Source of the DNA: Streptomyces sp. AP-93
GTDB lineage: Bacteria > Actinomycetota > Actinomycetes > Streptomycetales > Streptomycetaceae
Reading direction: 5' to 3'
NCBI RefSeq assembly: GCF_022808175.1
Contig: NZ_JALGBX010000042.1
Location: forward strand, 1 to 46,789
DNA length: 46,789 nucleotides
In this document: piece by piece, positions 39,660-46,789 of the stretch
How the letters are laid out: the number at the start of each line of letters is the position of its first letter
How positions within the stretch are numbered: position 1 is the first letter of the stretch
Program-made: the position numbers and the translations under genes
The notes under the pieces: generated by a model
Seen by the model: the letters and a program-made list of their open reading frames with translations, nothing else
The model's database searches: none
What the model was told of the DNA's origin: nothing

Positions 39660-40355
39660 ATGAGCACCCGGACCCCCACCGCCACCGTCTCCACCGCCCC
39701 CTCCTCCGCCACCCGCTCCTCCTCCTCCTCCTCCGCCACCACCCGCTCCCTGCTCACCTGCGCGGTCGTCGCCTCGCCGCTGTGGGCGGTCGTCTCCCTG
39801 ACCCAGGCCGCGACCCGCCAGGGCTTCGACATCACCCGCCACCCGCTCAGCGCGCTGAGCAACGGCGGCCTCGGCTGGCTCCAGATCACCAACTTCCTGC
39901 TCGCCGGAGCCCTCCTCGCCCTCGGGGCGACCGGCCTGCGCCGGGCCCTGCGCGGTACACCGGGAGGCACCTGGGCGCCACGGCTGGTCCGGACCGCCGG
40001 CATCGGCATGATCGCCGCGGGCGCCTTCGTCATGGATCCGGTCGACGGCTTCCCCCTGGGAGCCCCCTCCGTGGAGACCGCCACGCTCACCTGGCACAGC
40101 TATGCCCACTTCGCCGCCGGGTCGGTCACCTTCACCTCGCTGATCGCCGCCTGCTACGTCCTGGGCCGGCACTTCGGCCGCGCCGGGAACCGCCCGTACG
40201 CGATCGCCTCCCGGGTCGCCGGTACCGCCCTCCTGCTCGGCAACGGCTGGGCCATGGGCGGCGGCCGGGCCGGCACCCTGACCCTGGCCGTCGGAGCCGT
40301 CACGGCGCTCCTCTGGGTCTCGGTGGTCGCGTACCGCAGCCGCCGCGGCGTCTGA
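39660..40355 (+). CDS. DUF998 family integral membrane protein
   Basis: A 231-residue protein with a Ser/Thr-rich N-terminus and about six transmembrane helices: LLTCAVVASPLWAVVSLTQA, WLQITNFLLAGALLALGATGL, GIGMIAAGAFVMDP, HFAAGSVTFTSLIAACYVLG, AGTALLLGNGW and LAVGAVTALLWVSVVAY. DITRHPLSALSNGGLGWLQITNF and FVMDPVDGFPLG are characteristic of DUF998. It is divergent from the DGPF-sigma operon across the nested palindrome and is a likely member of the same regulon. Function unknown. Confidence 0.85.
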   Translation: MSTRTPTATVSTAPSSATRSSSSSSATTRSLLTCAVVASPLWAVVSLTQAATRQGFDITRHPLSALSNGGLGWLQITNFLLAGALLALGATGLRRALRGTPGGTWAPRLVRTAGIGMIAAGAFVMDPVDGFPLGAPSVETATLTWHSYAHFAAGSVTFTSLIAACYVLGRHFGRAGNRPYAIASRVAGTALLLGNGWAMGGGRAGTLTLAVGAVTALLWVSVVAYRSRRGV

Positions 40356-40380
40356 ACCGCCGGGCACACCGGCACCCGCA

Positions 40381-40407
40381 GCGGCGACGGCCGGGAACCG
40401 TCGCCGC
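40381..40407 (+). terminator. hairpin terminator after the DUF998 gene
   Basis: GCGGCGACGG (40381-40390), a seven-base loop, and CCGTCGCCGC (40398-40407): 10 perfect pairs, 26 bases after the stop. Confidence 0.7.
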
Positions 40408-40496
40408 GGAAGGCCGTGGCCTGCACGACGGCGCCGCTGCCCGCCCCACGGGCGTGCGTGTCGATCACTGGATAGACTTGCCGCGGGAGGCGCCTG

Positions 40497-41525
40497 ATGG
40501 GCACGGCAGCGAACCAGGGCCTTTATACGGGACGGGCCTCCGGCCTGATCGGCAGGCAGATCGCCGGCTACCAGATCGAGCGCATCATCGGCCGGGGCGG
40601 GATGGCCGTCGTCTACCAGGCGAAGGACCTGCGCCTGGACCGTACGGTCGCGCTCAAGCTGATCGCCCCGGAGCGCGTCCGGGACGAGGTCTTCCGGCGC
40701 CGCTTCGCCCACGAATCCCGGGTCGCCGCGAGGATCGACCACCCGCACATCGTCCCCGTCTTCGAAGCCGGGGAGACCGACGGGGTCCTCTACATCGCCA
40801 TGCGGTACGTCGTCGGGCCGGACCTGCGGGCCCTGCTGGACCGGGAGGGACCCCTGCCCGTGGCGACCGCCCTGCGCATCGCCGGCCAGGTGGCATCCGC
40901 GCTCGACGCCGCCCATGAGCACGATCTGGTGCACCGGGACGTCAAACCGGCCAACATCCTGGTCGCCGAGGGCACGGACAGCGACCACCCGGAGCACGTC
41001 TACCTCACGGACTTCGGACTGACGAAGAAGTCGCTGGCGCTGACCGGGTTCACCTCGGCGGGGGAGTTCGTCGGCACGATCGACTACGTGGCGCCGGAAC
41101 AGATCTCGGGGCGCCCGGTCGACGGCCGGTGCGATGTGTACAGCCTCGGCTGTGTCGTCTACGAGTCCCTCGCCGGCGGGCCGCCCTTCGTCCGGGACGA
41201 CGCCCCCGCGCTGCTGTGGGCGCACCAGTACGACGAGCCGCCTCCCCTGACGGAGAAGCGGCCCGATGTCCCGGCGGCGGCCGACGCCGTACTGGCGAAG
41301 GCGCTGGCTAAGGTCCCGGAGGACCGTTACGACTCCTGCCTGGAATTCGTGGCGGCGCTGCGTGCCGCGACCGCCACCGCACCTGCCCGGCGGAGGGCTC
41401 CGCAGCCCGGGGATCCGGGGAGCGCCCTGCCGGCGGTGGAGCCCAGGGAGCCCCCGGACTGGGCCCGGCCGGTGTTCACAGCCCCAGGGAGATGGCCAGG
41501 CGGGTCATTTCCGCCGTGGTGTTGA
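40497..41525 (+). CDS. soluble Hanks-type serine/threonine protein kinase
   Basis: A 342-residue kinase. The glycine loop is GRGGMAVVYQAKD, the ATP lysine is in VALKLI (about residue 54), the catalytic loop is LVHRDVKPANIL, the metal motif DFG, and VGTIDYVAPEQISG is the P+1/APE region. There is no transmembrane helix, PASTA or other sensor domain. After the kinase domain only about 45 low-complexity residues remain, ending WPGGSFPPWC. That tail overlaps the opposing LuxR gene by 50 bases and may be shortened or newly acquired coding sequence. GGGAGG precedes the ATG. Confidence 0.88.
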   Translation: MGTAANQGLYTGRASGLIGRQIAGYQIERIIGRGGMAVVYQAKDLRLDRTVALKLIAPERVRDEVFRRRFAHESRVAARIDHPHIVPVFEAGETDGVLYIAMRYVVGPDLRALLDREGPLPVATALRIAGQVASALDAAHEHDLVHRDVKPANILVAEGTDSDHPEHVYLTDFGLTKKSLALTGFTSAGEFVGTIDYVAPEQISGRPVDGRCDVYSLGCVVYESLAGGPPFVRDDAPALLWAHQYDEPPPLTEKRPDVPAAADAVLAKALAKVPEDRYDSCLEFVAALRAATATAPARRRAPQPGDPGSALPAVEPREPPDWARPVFTAPGRWPGGSFPPWC

Positions 41526-41712
41526 TGTTCAGCTTGGCCCGGATGCGGCGCAGGTAGGCGTCGACGGTGTGCTTGGAGAGTCCCATGGAGCGGGCCGTCT
41601 GCACGTAGGTGCACCCGGCGGCGATGTGGCGCAGGGCCTCCTGCTCACGCGGGGCGAGGGCGGCTGCGGGGGCTTCGGCTTCGGTGTGCGGCGCGACCAG
41701 GGTGAGGCTCAT
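41476..41712 (-). CDS. single-domain LuxR/NarL-type HTH regulator
   Basis: A 78-residue protein that is little more than a GerE/LuxR helix-turn-helix. LAPREQEALRHIAAGCTYVQTARSMGLSKHTVDAYLRRIRAKLNI holds the recognition helix, followed by INTTAEMTRLAISLGL. It lacks any receiver or sensor domain. GGAGGAAG lies before the ATG. The 3' end overlaps the kinase gene tail-to-tail. A hundred bases upstream, repeated GACAT/ATGTC motifs, including the palindrome GGACATGTCC, may be its operators. Confidence 0.82.
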   Translation of the reverse strand: MSLTLVAPHTEAEAPAAALAPREQEALRHIAAGCTYVQTARSMGLSKHTVDAYLRRIRAKLNINTTAEMTRLAISLGL

Positions 41713-41768
41713 GGGACTTCCTCCGCTTCGGCTCAGTCATCACGGCTGCTCGCACCTTTGAAAGCAGA

Positions 41769-41778
41769 GGACATGTCC
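41769..41778. promoter_or_regulatory. palindrome GGACATGTCC upstream of the LuxR-type gene
   Basis: A 10-bp perfect palindrome 57-66 bases before the LuxR start. Nearby, ATGTCC (41790s) and CATGTCGG (41810s) repeat the same core in an unusually AT-rich stretch. It may be an autoregulatory operator or promoter element; this is inference from spacing only. Confidence 0.35.
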
Positions 41779-41886
41779 ACGAATGTGAATGTATGTCCGT
41801 GTTAAAGAGCATGTCGGGGGAAGTTCATCGACCTGTCCGTCGTCTGTCACGGGCGTGTCACAGGGAAGGGGAGAAGGTCCTCCGAC

Positions 41887-41930
41887 CGTCCTCTGAAGGT
41901 CCTCTGAAGGCCTTCTGAAGGTCCTCAGAA
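41887..41930. repeat. four 11-bp tandem repeats at the 3' end of the SpoIIE phosphatase gene
   Basis: CGTCCTCTGAA, GGTCCTCTGAA, GGCCTTCTGAA and GGTCCTCAGAA follow one another. The last copy contains the phosphatase stop codon on the minus strand. Confidence 0.85.
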
Positions 41931-44429
41931 CTCGACGAGGGACTGCTCGGCCCAGATGGTCTTGCCGAACAGGGTGTGCCGGGTCCCCCAGCGCTGGGTG
42001 AGCTGCGCGACCAGCAGCAGGCCGCGCCCACCCTCGTCGAAGATCCGGGCACGGCGCATGTGCGGGGCGGTACCGCTCGCGTCGGAGACCTCGCAGATCA
42101 GCGTGGTGCCCTCGTGGATCAGCCGGAGCTGCACGGGCGGCTCGCCGTAGCGGATGGCGTTGGTGACCAGCTCGCTGACCACGAGCTCGGTGACGAAGGC
42201 GGCCTCGTCGAGCCCCCAGACCGTCAGCTGGTCGGTGGCGTTGCGGCGGGCCTGCCCGACGAAGGAGGGGTCGGAGGGCAGGTCCCAGACCGCGACCTTG
42301 TCGGTGTGCAGGGCCCGGGTCCGGGCCACGAGCAGGGCCACGTCGTCGTCGGGGCGGTGGGTCAGCAGAGCCGTCAGCACCCGGTCGCAGACGGTGTCCA
42401 GGGTGGAGGCGGGCCGGACCAGGGCCGCGAGCATGGTGTCCAGGGCCTGGTCGATGTCGTGGTCCCGGGCCTGCAGGAGGCCGTCGGTGTACAGCGCGAG
42501 GAGGCTGCCCTCGGGCAGCTCGACCTCGACGGTCTCGAAGGGCAGCCCCCCCAGGCCCAGCGGCGGCCCCGCCGGGACGTCGAGGAGGTACGCGGAACCC
42601 TCGGGGGAAACCACGGCGGGCGGGGGATGACCGGCCCGGGCGGCGGTGCACCGGCGGGTCACCGGGTCGTACACCACGTAGAGGCAGGTGGTGCCGATGC
42701 CCCCCGCCGTCTCCCCGCCCGTCTCGTCCGCCGACAAGTGGATGATCAGGTCGTCGAGGTGGGTGAGCAGCTCGTCGGGCGGCAGGTCGACGTCCGCCAG
42801 CGTGCGCACCGCGGTGCGCAGCCGGCCCATGGTGGCGGAGGCGCGCATGCCGTGGCCGACGACATCGCCCACGACCAGGGCCACCCGGGCTCCGGACAGC
42901 GGGATCACGTCGAACCAGTCGCCGCCCACACCGGCCTCGCCGCCGGCGGGCAGGTAGCGGGACGCGATCTCCAGCGCCGACTGCACGGGCAGCGTGTGCG
43001 GGAGCAGGCTGCGCTGCAGCGTCATGGTGCTGGTGTGCTCCCGGACGGTCCGGCGCGCACGGTGGATGCCGGTGGCCGCCCTGACCGCGAGCTCCTCGGC
43101 CAGCCGCAGGTCCTCCGGGTCGAAGGGCTCCCGGCCCTGGTGACGGCTGAAGAGGGCCAGGCCGACCGTGGTCCCGCCGTCGCGCAGCGGCACCAGCATC
43201 ATCGAATGGGTCCCGTGCTCGCTGATCCAGCCGGCCCCGGGATCCTGCGCGGCCCACCGGACGACGGCCGGGTCGGCGGCCCCGTACACGGAGCCCCGCC
43301 CTGCGGACAGGCACTCCACGGGGGGTGACAGCGCCGGGTAGACGGCGCTCTCCCCGACCGCGAACCGGGACTCCTGGCTCGCGCCGAGGACCGACCGTAC
43401 GGCGCTGCGCGACACCGTGAGCGCACCCGTCCCGAGGCTCCGGGCCGGTCCCTCGCCGCGCGGGGAGGGTTCCAGGAGGTCGACGACCGCGAAGTCGGCG
43501 AGCCGGGGGACGGCCGCGTCGGCGAGTTCCTGCGCCGTGCGGGCACTGTCCGGGGCGGTGCCGGTGTGGGCCGCTTCGGTGCGGGCCACGTCGGTGCGGG
43601 CCACGTCGATGCGGGCCGCGTCGAGGTCCGGCGGGAGCGTCCGGTGCGGGGCGGCGTCACCCTTGGGGCTCTCCTGCGCGCTCAGGTACACGGCCCGTAC
43701 CCGGCCGTCCGGACCCGGTACGGGAGCCAGCGAGGTCGCCCAGCCGTGCGCCGCGCCCCCGGGCGGCCGGACGAAGCCGTCCACGGACTGCGGCTCGCCC
43801 GTCTCCAGCACCCGGCGCATCCCCCGCTCGGTCTCCTCGCTCACCGGGTCGGGGGCGATCTCCGTCAGGCGCAGCCCGCGCATCTCGGTCTCCGTGAGGG
43901 AGAGCGTGCGGTGCATGCCCGCGTTCGCCCGCACCAGCCGCAGGTCCCCGTCGAAGACCGCCATGACGCAGGGGGACCGGTCGAAGGCCCATTCGCCCAG
44001 GGGGCCGTCCCAGGACGCATCGGGCGCCCCCGCCACGGCGGACACCACGAACCACTCGGCCGCCCCGCCGGCGGCCGTCCTGCGGTGCGCGAGCAGTCCC
44101 GCGTCCAGTCGGCGGCCGTCACGGTGGCGCAGCGGGACGGTGCCGCTCCAGCGCTCCTGCCCGGGCCCGACCGGCGGCGTCGCAGCGCCCCTACCGCCGG
44201 GTCCGCCGGGCCCGGGTCCGCCGGGCCCGGCGGACCGGTCCGCGAGCAGGTCCGCGGCGGGCCGTCCCACGACCTCCGCGGGCGCGTAGCCGAGCAGCCG
44301 GCGGGCATCCTCGCTCCACCCGGTCACGATGCCCTGCTCGCTGACGGTGGCCGTGGCCGTGTACGCCGCCGGGGAGACGTGCGTCGTCCGGGCCGGCCGC
44401 TCACCGGGTGGGGTGGGAAGTTGCTCCAT
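41925..44429 (-). CDS. multi-sensor SpoIIE phosphatase: PAS-PAS-GAF-PP2C-HATPase
   Basis: 834 residues. A first PAS domain is at about 20-130 (GIVTGWSEDARRLLGYAPAEVVGRPAADLL), a second at about 150-245 (VMAVFDGDLRLVRANAGMHRTL ... LRLTEIAPDPV), and a GAF domain at about 300-460. The SpoIIE/PP2C domain at about 480-690 has VGGDWFDVIPLSGARVALVVGDVVGHGMRA, AGHPPPAVV and LLALYTDGLLQARD. The C-terminal HATPase is RsbW-like (VTELVVSELVTNAIRYG, EGGRGLLLVAQLTQRWG). Such proteins can both dephosphorylate anti-anti-sigma factors and act as anti-sigma kinases. The ATG at 44429 has no strong ribosome site. Confidence 0.88.
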   Translation of the reverse strand: MEQLPTPPGERPARTTHVSPAAYTATATVSEQGIVTGWSEDARRLLGYAPAEVVGRPAADLLADRSAGPGGPGPGGPGGRGAATPPVGPGQERWSGTVPLRHRDGRRLDAGLLAHRRTAAGGAAEWFVVSAVAGAPDASWDGPLGEWAFDRSPCVMAVFDGDLRLVRANAGMHRTLSLTETEMRGLRLTEIAPDPVSEETERGMRRVLETGEPQSVDGFVRPPGGAAHGWATSLAPVPGPDGRVRAVYLSAQESPKGDAAPHRTLPPDLDAARIDVARTDVARTEAAHTGTAPDSARTAQELADAAVPRLADFAVVDLLEPSPRGEGPARSLGTGALTVSRSAVRSVLGASQESRFAVGESAVYPALSPPVECLSAGRGSVYGAADPAVVRWAAQDPGAGWISEHGTHSMMLVPLRDGGTTVGLALFSRHQGREPFDPEDLRLAEELAVRAATGIHRARRTVREHTSTMTLQRSLLPHTLPVQSALEIASRYLPAGGEAGVGGDWFDVIPLSGARVALVVGDVVGHGMRASATMGRLRTAVRTLADVDLPPDELLTHLDDLIIHLSADETGGETAGGIGTTCLYVVYDPVTRRCTAARAGHPPPAVVSPEGSAYLLDVPAGPPLGLGGLPFETVEVELPEGSLLALYTDGLLQARDHDIDQALDTMLAALVRPASTLDTVCDRVLTALLTHRPDDDVALLVARTRALHTDKVAVWDLPSDPSFVGQARRNATDQLTVWGLDEAAFVTELVVSELVTNAIRYGEPPVQLRLIHEGTTLICEVSDASGTAPHMRRARIFDEGGRGLLLVAQLTQRWGTRHTLFGKTIWAEQSLVEF

Positions 44430-44512
44430 CGCCGCTCATCTCGCCTTCGCTGGCCAGGGGCTCCACTGACAAGCATGATCCGGCGCGGCAAGGAGCACCA
44501 ACGCAGTGCGGC

Positions 44513-44746
44513 CTAGGGTGTGGGCCCCGGCCGCCAGCGGCGTACGGTCCGCCGCGTCGAGTACGGCGAGTACCGCGCCGACGCGCTGGTCCAGCAGCTC
44601 GGGGCCTTCGGCGCCGCGGGCGCCTGCGATGCTCCCGGCGTTCGCGGCGCGCTCCGCGGACCGGGAGCGGGACCGGGACCGGGACCGGGAGCGGGAGCGG
44701 GAGCGGGAATGCGGCAGCCGAGTCCGATTAGGGCGATGTCGGTCAT
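44513..44746 (-). pseudogene. possible remnant starting like a beta-ketoacyl synthase
   Basis: The frame begins MTDIALIGLGCRIP, very like the first residues of modular polyketide-synthase ketosynthase domains (IAIVGxGCRxPG). It then enters a hexanucleotide repeat encoding PAPAPGPGPGP and loses any similarity. In another minus-strand frame after the repeat, codons read ELLDQRVGAVLAVLDAADRTPLAAGAHTLGRTALVLL, which looks protein-like. A frameshift within the repeat of an older gene is therefore possible. GAAGGCGG precedes the ATG. The call is speculative. Confidence 0.3.
44661..44708. repeat. hexanucleotide repeat (SCGGGA)8
   Basis: Eight consecutive CCGGGA or GCGGGA units. The tract follows the ketosynthase-like start in the minus-strand frame and is a likely site of slippage. 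Confidence 0.9.
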
Positions 44747-44871
44747 GGCGGGTCCGCCTTCGCTCCGGATGGCGCGTCGCCCCTGCTCTGCGCAGGACGG
44801 TCGCTTTCCACCACCCTGCCCGGAGGCGGTGCGGAGCCGTAGACCCGACTGTTCGTTACTTGACAGGCGCC

Positions 44872-44899
44872 GGGATCAGGGCTGCAGGGATCAGGGCTG
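44872..44899. repeat. 13-bp direct repeat duplicating the carboxypeptidase stop region
   Basis: GGGATCAGGGCTG occurs at 44872-44884 and 44887-44899. The 15-base spacing keeps frame, so a second in-frame TGA follows the real one on the minus strand. Confidence 0.85.
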
Positions 44900-46543
44900 G
44901 CCGGCACCGGGCGCCGCGACCGCCTCCTGGAGGTGGGCGGCGATCATGGCGACGTCGTTGGCGATGTCGAGGATGCCGCTCGGGTCGGTCGTCGGGGTCG
45001 AGGCGCCGGTGACGCCGGCGTAGAACACGTCGAAGCGGCCGTCCCCCTTGTCCAGGTAGCCGGCGATGGTGATGGCGCCGATGCCCAGCCGGTCGTTCAG
45101 GGCGTCCAGTCCGACGGCGGCGCCGGTCTTGGCGAACACCTTCCCGCGCGCCGGGCAGTCGCGGCAGTTCTCGGCCAGCAGGCCGTCGACCCCGAGGACG
45201 GGCAGCGACTCGCGGAAGCGGCGCGCCTCGGGGGAGCGCAGCCAGTACGTCAGCATCTGGATCTCCGCCTGCGGCGTGGACCGGTCGACGGGGTTGCCGC
45301 CCCGCCCGTCCAGGAGCTGCACCTGGGCGCGGTCCACCTTGGCCTCGTCCAGGAAGGAGGCCAGGACGGGGAAGCCGTCCATGCACGCGCGGCTGCCGGT
45401 GGTAACGGCCATCAGGCACATGCCGAGGTTGGCGCCCAGGTTGTGGCTGACCTTGAGGATGAGCTTGGCGTAGTCGGCGAAGGGGGGCGAGGTGTAGGCG
45501 GCCACCCGCGCCCGGCCCTCGTAGCCCGCGGGCAGCCGGTCCACCGGGTTCCCGCCCGCCGGATCCGCGGTCACGTCCACCCCGGCCCGTTCGAGGGCCT
45601 CGATCAGCGCGGTCCGGCCGAAGGCCGCCGGGTCGGTGATGGGGGAGACCTTCAGCACCGGTGCGGCGCCCGCCGCGATCGTGCCGGACAGCCGGATGCG
45701 GGTGCCGTTGTCCGAGGTCGTGACCGTGACGGCCGTCGGCTTGCCCGCCGCCACGGTCTTCACCGTCGAGGTGACCCGGTACGGGGCGACCTTCGGCCGC
45801 CAGTCCAGCCGGGCGGGAGCGTCGGCGCGGTCCCCGGGGGTGGTCGTCAGGTCGATGAGGTTGTCGTTGACGATCAGCGGGGTCGGGGTGGGGATCAGGA
45901 CCGGCTCGGGCGCGAAGAGCCGGTCGTCGACGATCACGTTCCCGTCGACGCGGGTGATGCCCGAGGCGCGCACCTGGCGCGCGAGGAGGTCGATGCCGGC
46001 GAGCGGGTTCTGCGGGGTGAGCGTGGCACCGGGGACGTCGTCCGCGTAGGTGTGGTCGAGGTCGGTGAAGGCGACCGTACCGTCGGGGCGGGTCCTGCCG
46101 CCCAGGGTCAGATCGCCTTGGGCGACCAGGGCGAGATCGCCGGTCAGGGTCGCGCCGCGCCGCTCGCCGACCGCGTAGAGCGGTGTCACGAAGCGGTGGT
46201 CGGGACCGAGGGCGTGCCAGGCACCGGAGACGCTGAACAGCTTGGCCGTGGACCCGGGGATGAAGAGCTGGTCGGGAAACCGGCTGTGGACGGTCCGCCC
46301 GGTGTCCGGGTCGACCTGGAGGAGGCCCCACTGGGCGTTGCGGTACCCCGGCTTCCGCATGATCTCGGTGATCCGGGGGTCGAGCGGGTCGGAACCATCC
46401 GTGCGGGAGGGCGTGGGTGTGGGTGTCGGCGTCGGTGTCGGCGCTCCGGCGGCCGTGCCCGCGGTCAGGAGCACGAGCAGGAGGGCCGCGCATCCGGCAG
46501 CCGTACGCCGCCGCAGGGACCGGGGGTGCGTTCCTCTTGGCAC
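44891..46543 (-). CDS. D-alanyl-D-alanine carboxypeptidase/endopeptidase, PBP4 (S13) family
   Basis: A 550-residue exported enzyme acting on peptidoglycan cross-links. The signal peptide (AAGCAALLLVLLTAGTAAGA) is followed by a Pro-Thr repeat spacer. Penicillin-binding motifs are present: SxxK as PGSTAKLF (Ser98, Lys101), SxN as VSHNLGAN and KTG as FAKTGAAVG. DLALVAQGDLTLGGR and VDGNVIVDDRLF are typical S13 insert-domain segments. The GTG start at 46543 has a weak ribosome site. It closes the window, with 246 bases of apparently non-coding sequence beyond it. It may be named dacB by family, but paralogues are common. Confidence 0.85.
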   Translation of the reverse strand: MPRGTHPRSLRRRTAAGCAALLLVLLTAGTAAGAPTPTPTPTPTPSRTDGSDPLDPRITEIMRKPGYRNAQWGLLQVDPDTGRTVHSRFPDQLFIPGSTAKLFSVSGAWHALGPDHRFVTPLYAVGERRGATLTGDLALVAQGDLTLGGRTRPDGTVAFTDLDHTYADDVPGATLTPQNPLAGIDLLARQVRASGITRVDGNVIVDDRLFAPEPVLIPTPTPLIVNDNLIDLTTTPGDRADAPARLDWRPKVAPYRVTSTVKTVAAGKPTAVTVTTSDNGTRIRLSGTIAAGAAPVLKVSPITDPAAFGRTALIEALERAGVDVTADPAGGNPVDRLPAGYEGRARVAAYTSPPFADYAKLILKVSHNLGANLGMCLMAVTTGSRACMDGFPVLASFLDEAKVDRAQVQLLDGRGGNPVDRSTPQAEIQMLTYWLRSPEARRFRESLPVLGVDGLLAENCRDCPARGKVFAKTGAAVGLDALNDRLGIGAITIAGYLDKGDGRFDVFYAGVTGASTPTTDPSGILDIANDVAMIAAHLQEAVAAPGAGQP

Positions 46544-46789
46544 GGCGGGCCCCGTTCGTCTCGGCGGCGGGCTCCGGAGGCGTCACCCGGTCGCGTGGAT
46601 GCGGTACGCAGGGTTCAGCCAGCGTGGCACGCCCGCATCCGGCCCGCACTTCGCGCCCACGGGTGGGGGCCGCCGCGCGTACGCGACGGCCCCCACCGGT
46701 ACGGGTCGGACGGTCAGCCGGTCCTACGTTGTTGTGTGGGTTGGACGGGCCAGTCGTAAGGTCCAGAGATCCAGAGACACCGGGTATGG

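Noticed and set aside
36625..39663. Plus-strand frame of more than 1000 codons across the sigma-factor gene
   Set aside because: Antisense shadow caused by high GC; no domain, start signal or plausible composition.
41856..41882. ECF41-type promoter (TGTCACA-N16-CGTC)
   Set aside because: The minus-35 part matches but the bases at the minus-10 position read CCTC, and no plus-strand gene follows.
1..46789. tRNA, rRNA, CRISPR arrays, insertion sequences
   Set aside because: No T-loop/anticodon patterns, spaced repeat-spacer units or transposase motifs were seen on reading both strands. A tRNAscan or CRISPR search was not possible here.

Overview
The window is very GC-rich actinomycete DNA. Third-codon-position G/C, GTG/TTG starts, GGAGG-type ribosome sites, Nur- and DasR-type operator matches and many secreted proteins all point to Streptomyces or a close relative. 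No rRNA, tRNA, CRISPR array, insertion sequence or complete prophage was seen. Coding is mostly continuous and looks chromosomal. Function calls come from reading translated sequence; no database search was run.

Layout. (1) 0.1-4.3 kb: an SRPBCC protein, a DUF5999 protein followed by a possible 30-codon gene, an STAND/NB-ARC-type ATPase without the usual LuxR helix-turn-helix, and a fibronectin-III lipoprotein with a DasR-like palindrome upstream. (2) 4.5-9.7 kb: a five-gene ABC importer, read as nikABCDE because a near-consensus Nur box precedes its first gene. (3) 9.8-21.7 kb: a small membrane protein, a secreted propeller-like protein, a PP2C phosphatase, a very large secreted peptidase joining a complete M4 and a complete M28 active site, a divergent LysR regulator, a formylglycine-generating-enzyme pseudogene, a TetR regulator, a secreted M19-like hydrolase with a discoidin domain, and a DUF2000 protein.

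(4) 22.2-36.6 kb is the most unusual part. It is a Pst-type phosphate-import locus (pstC, pstA and, 10.6 kb later, pstB) wrapped around a set of cell-surface genes. These are a PstS domain carried on a C-terminal membrane anchor, an 897-residue anchored protein with degenerate PstS-like segments, a free secreted PstS-like protein, an Ig-repeat protein with a WxL-like C-terminus, a DUF916 (WxL-interacting type) membrane protein running in frame into a LANTG-sorted protein, and a sortase homologue that has lost all three catalytic residues. I infer a surface-displayed phosphate-capture assembly in which a dead sortase acts as a binding or scaffold module. A candidate PHO-box-like repeat lies upstream.

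(5) 36.6-46.8 kb: an FMN reductase; an ECF42-type sigma factor fused to a tyrosine-recombinase-like domain lacking its last catalytic boxes, with its DGPF/YCII partner; a nested palindrome and a divergent DUF998 membrane protein; a soluble Ser/Thr kinase overlapping a tiny LuxR-type regulator; a PAS-PAS-GAF-SpoIIE-HATPase phosphatase; a beta-ketoacyl-synthase-like N-terminal remnant; and a PBP4-type D-Ala-D-Ala carboxypeptidase.
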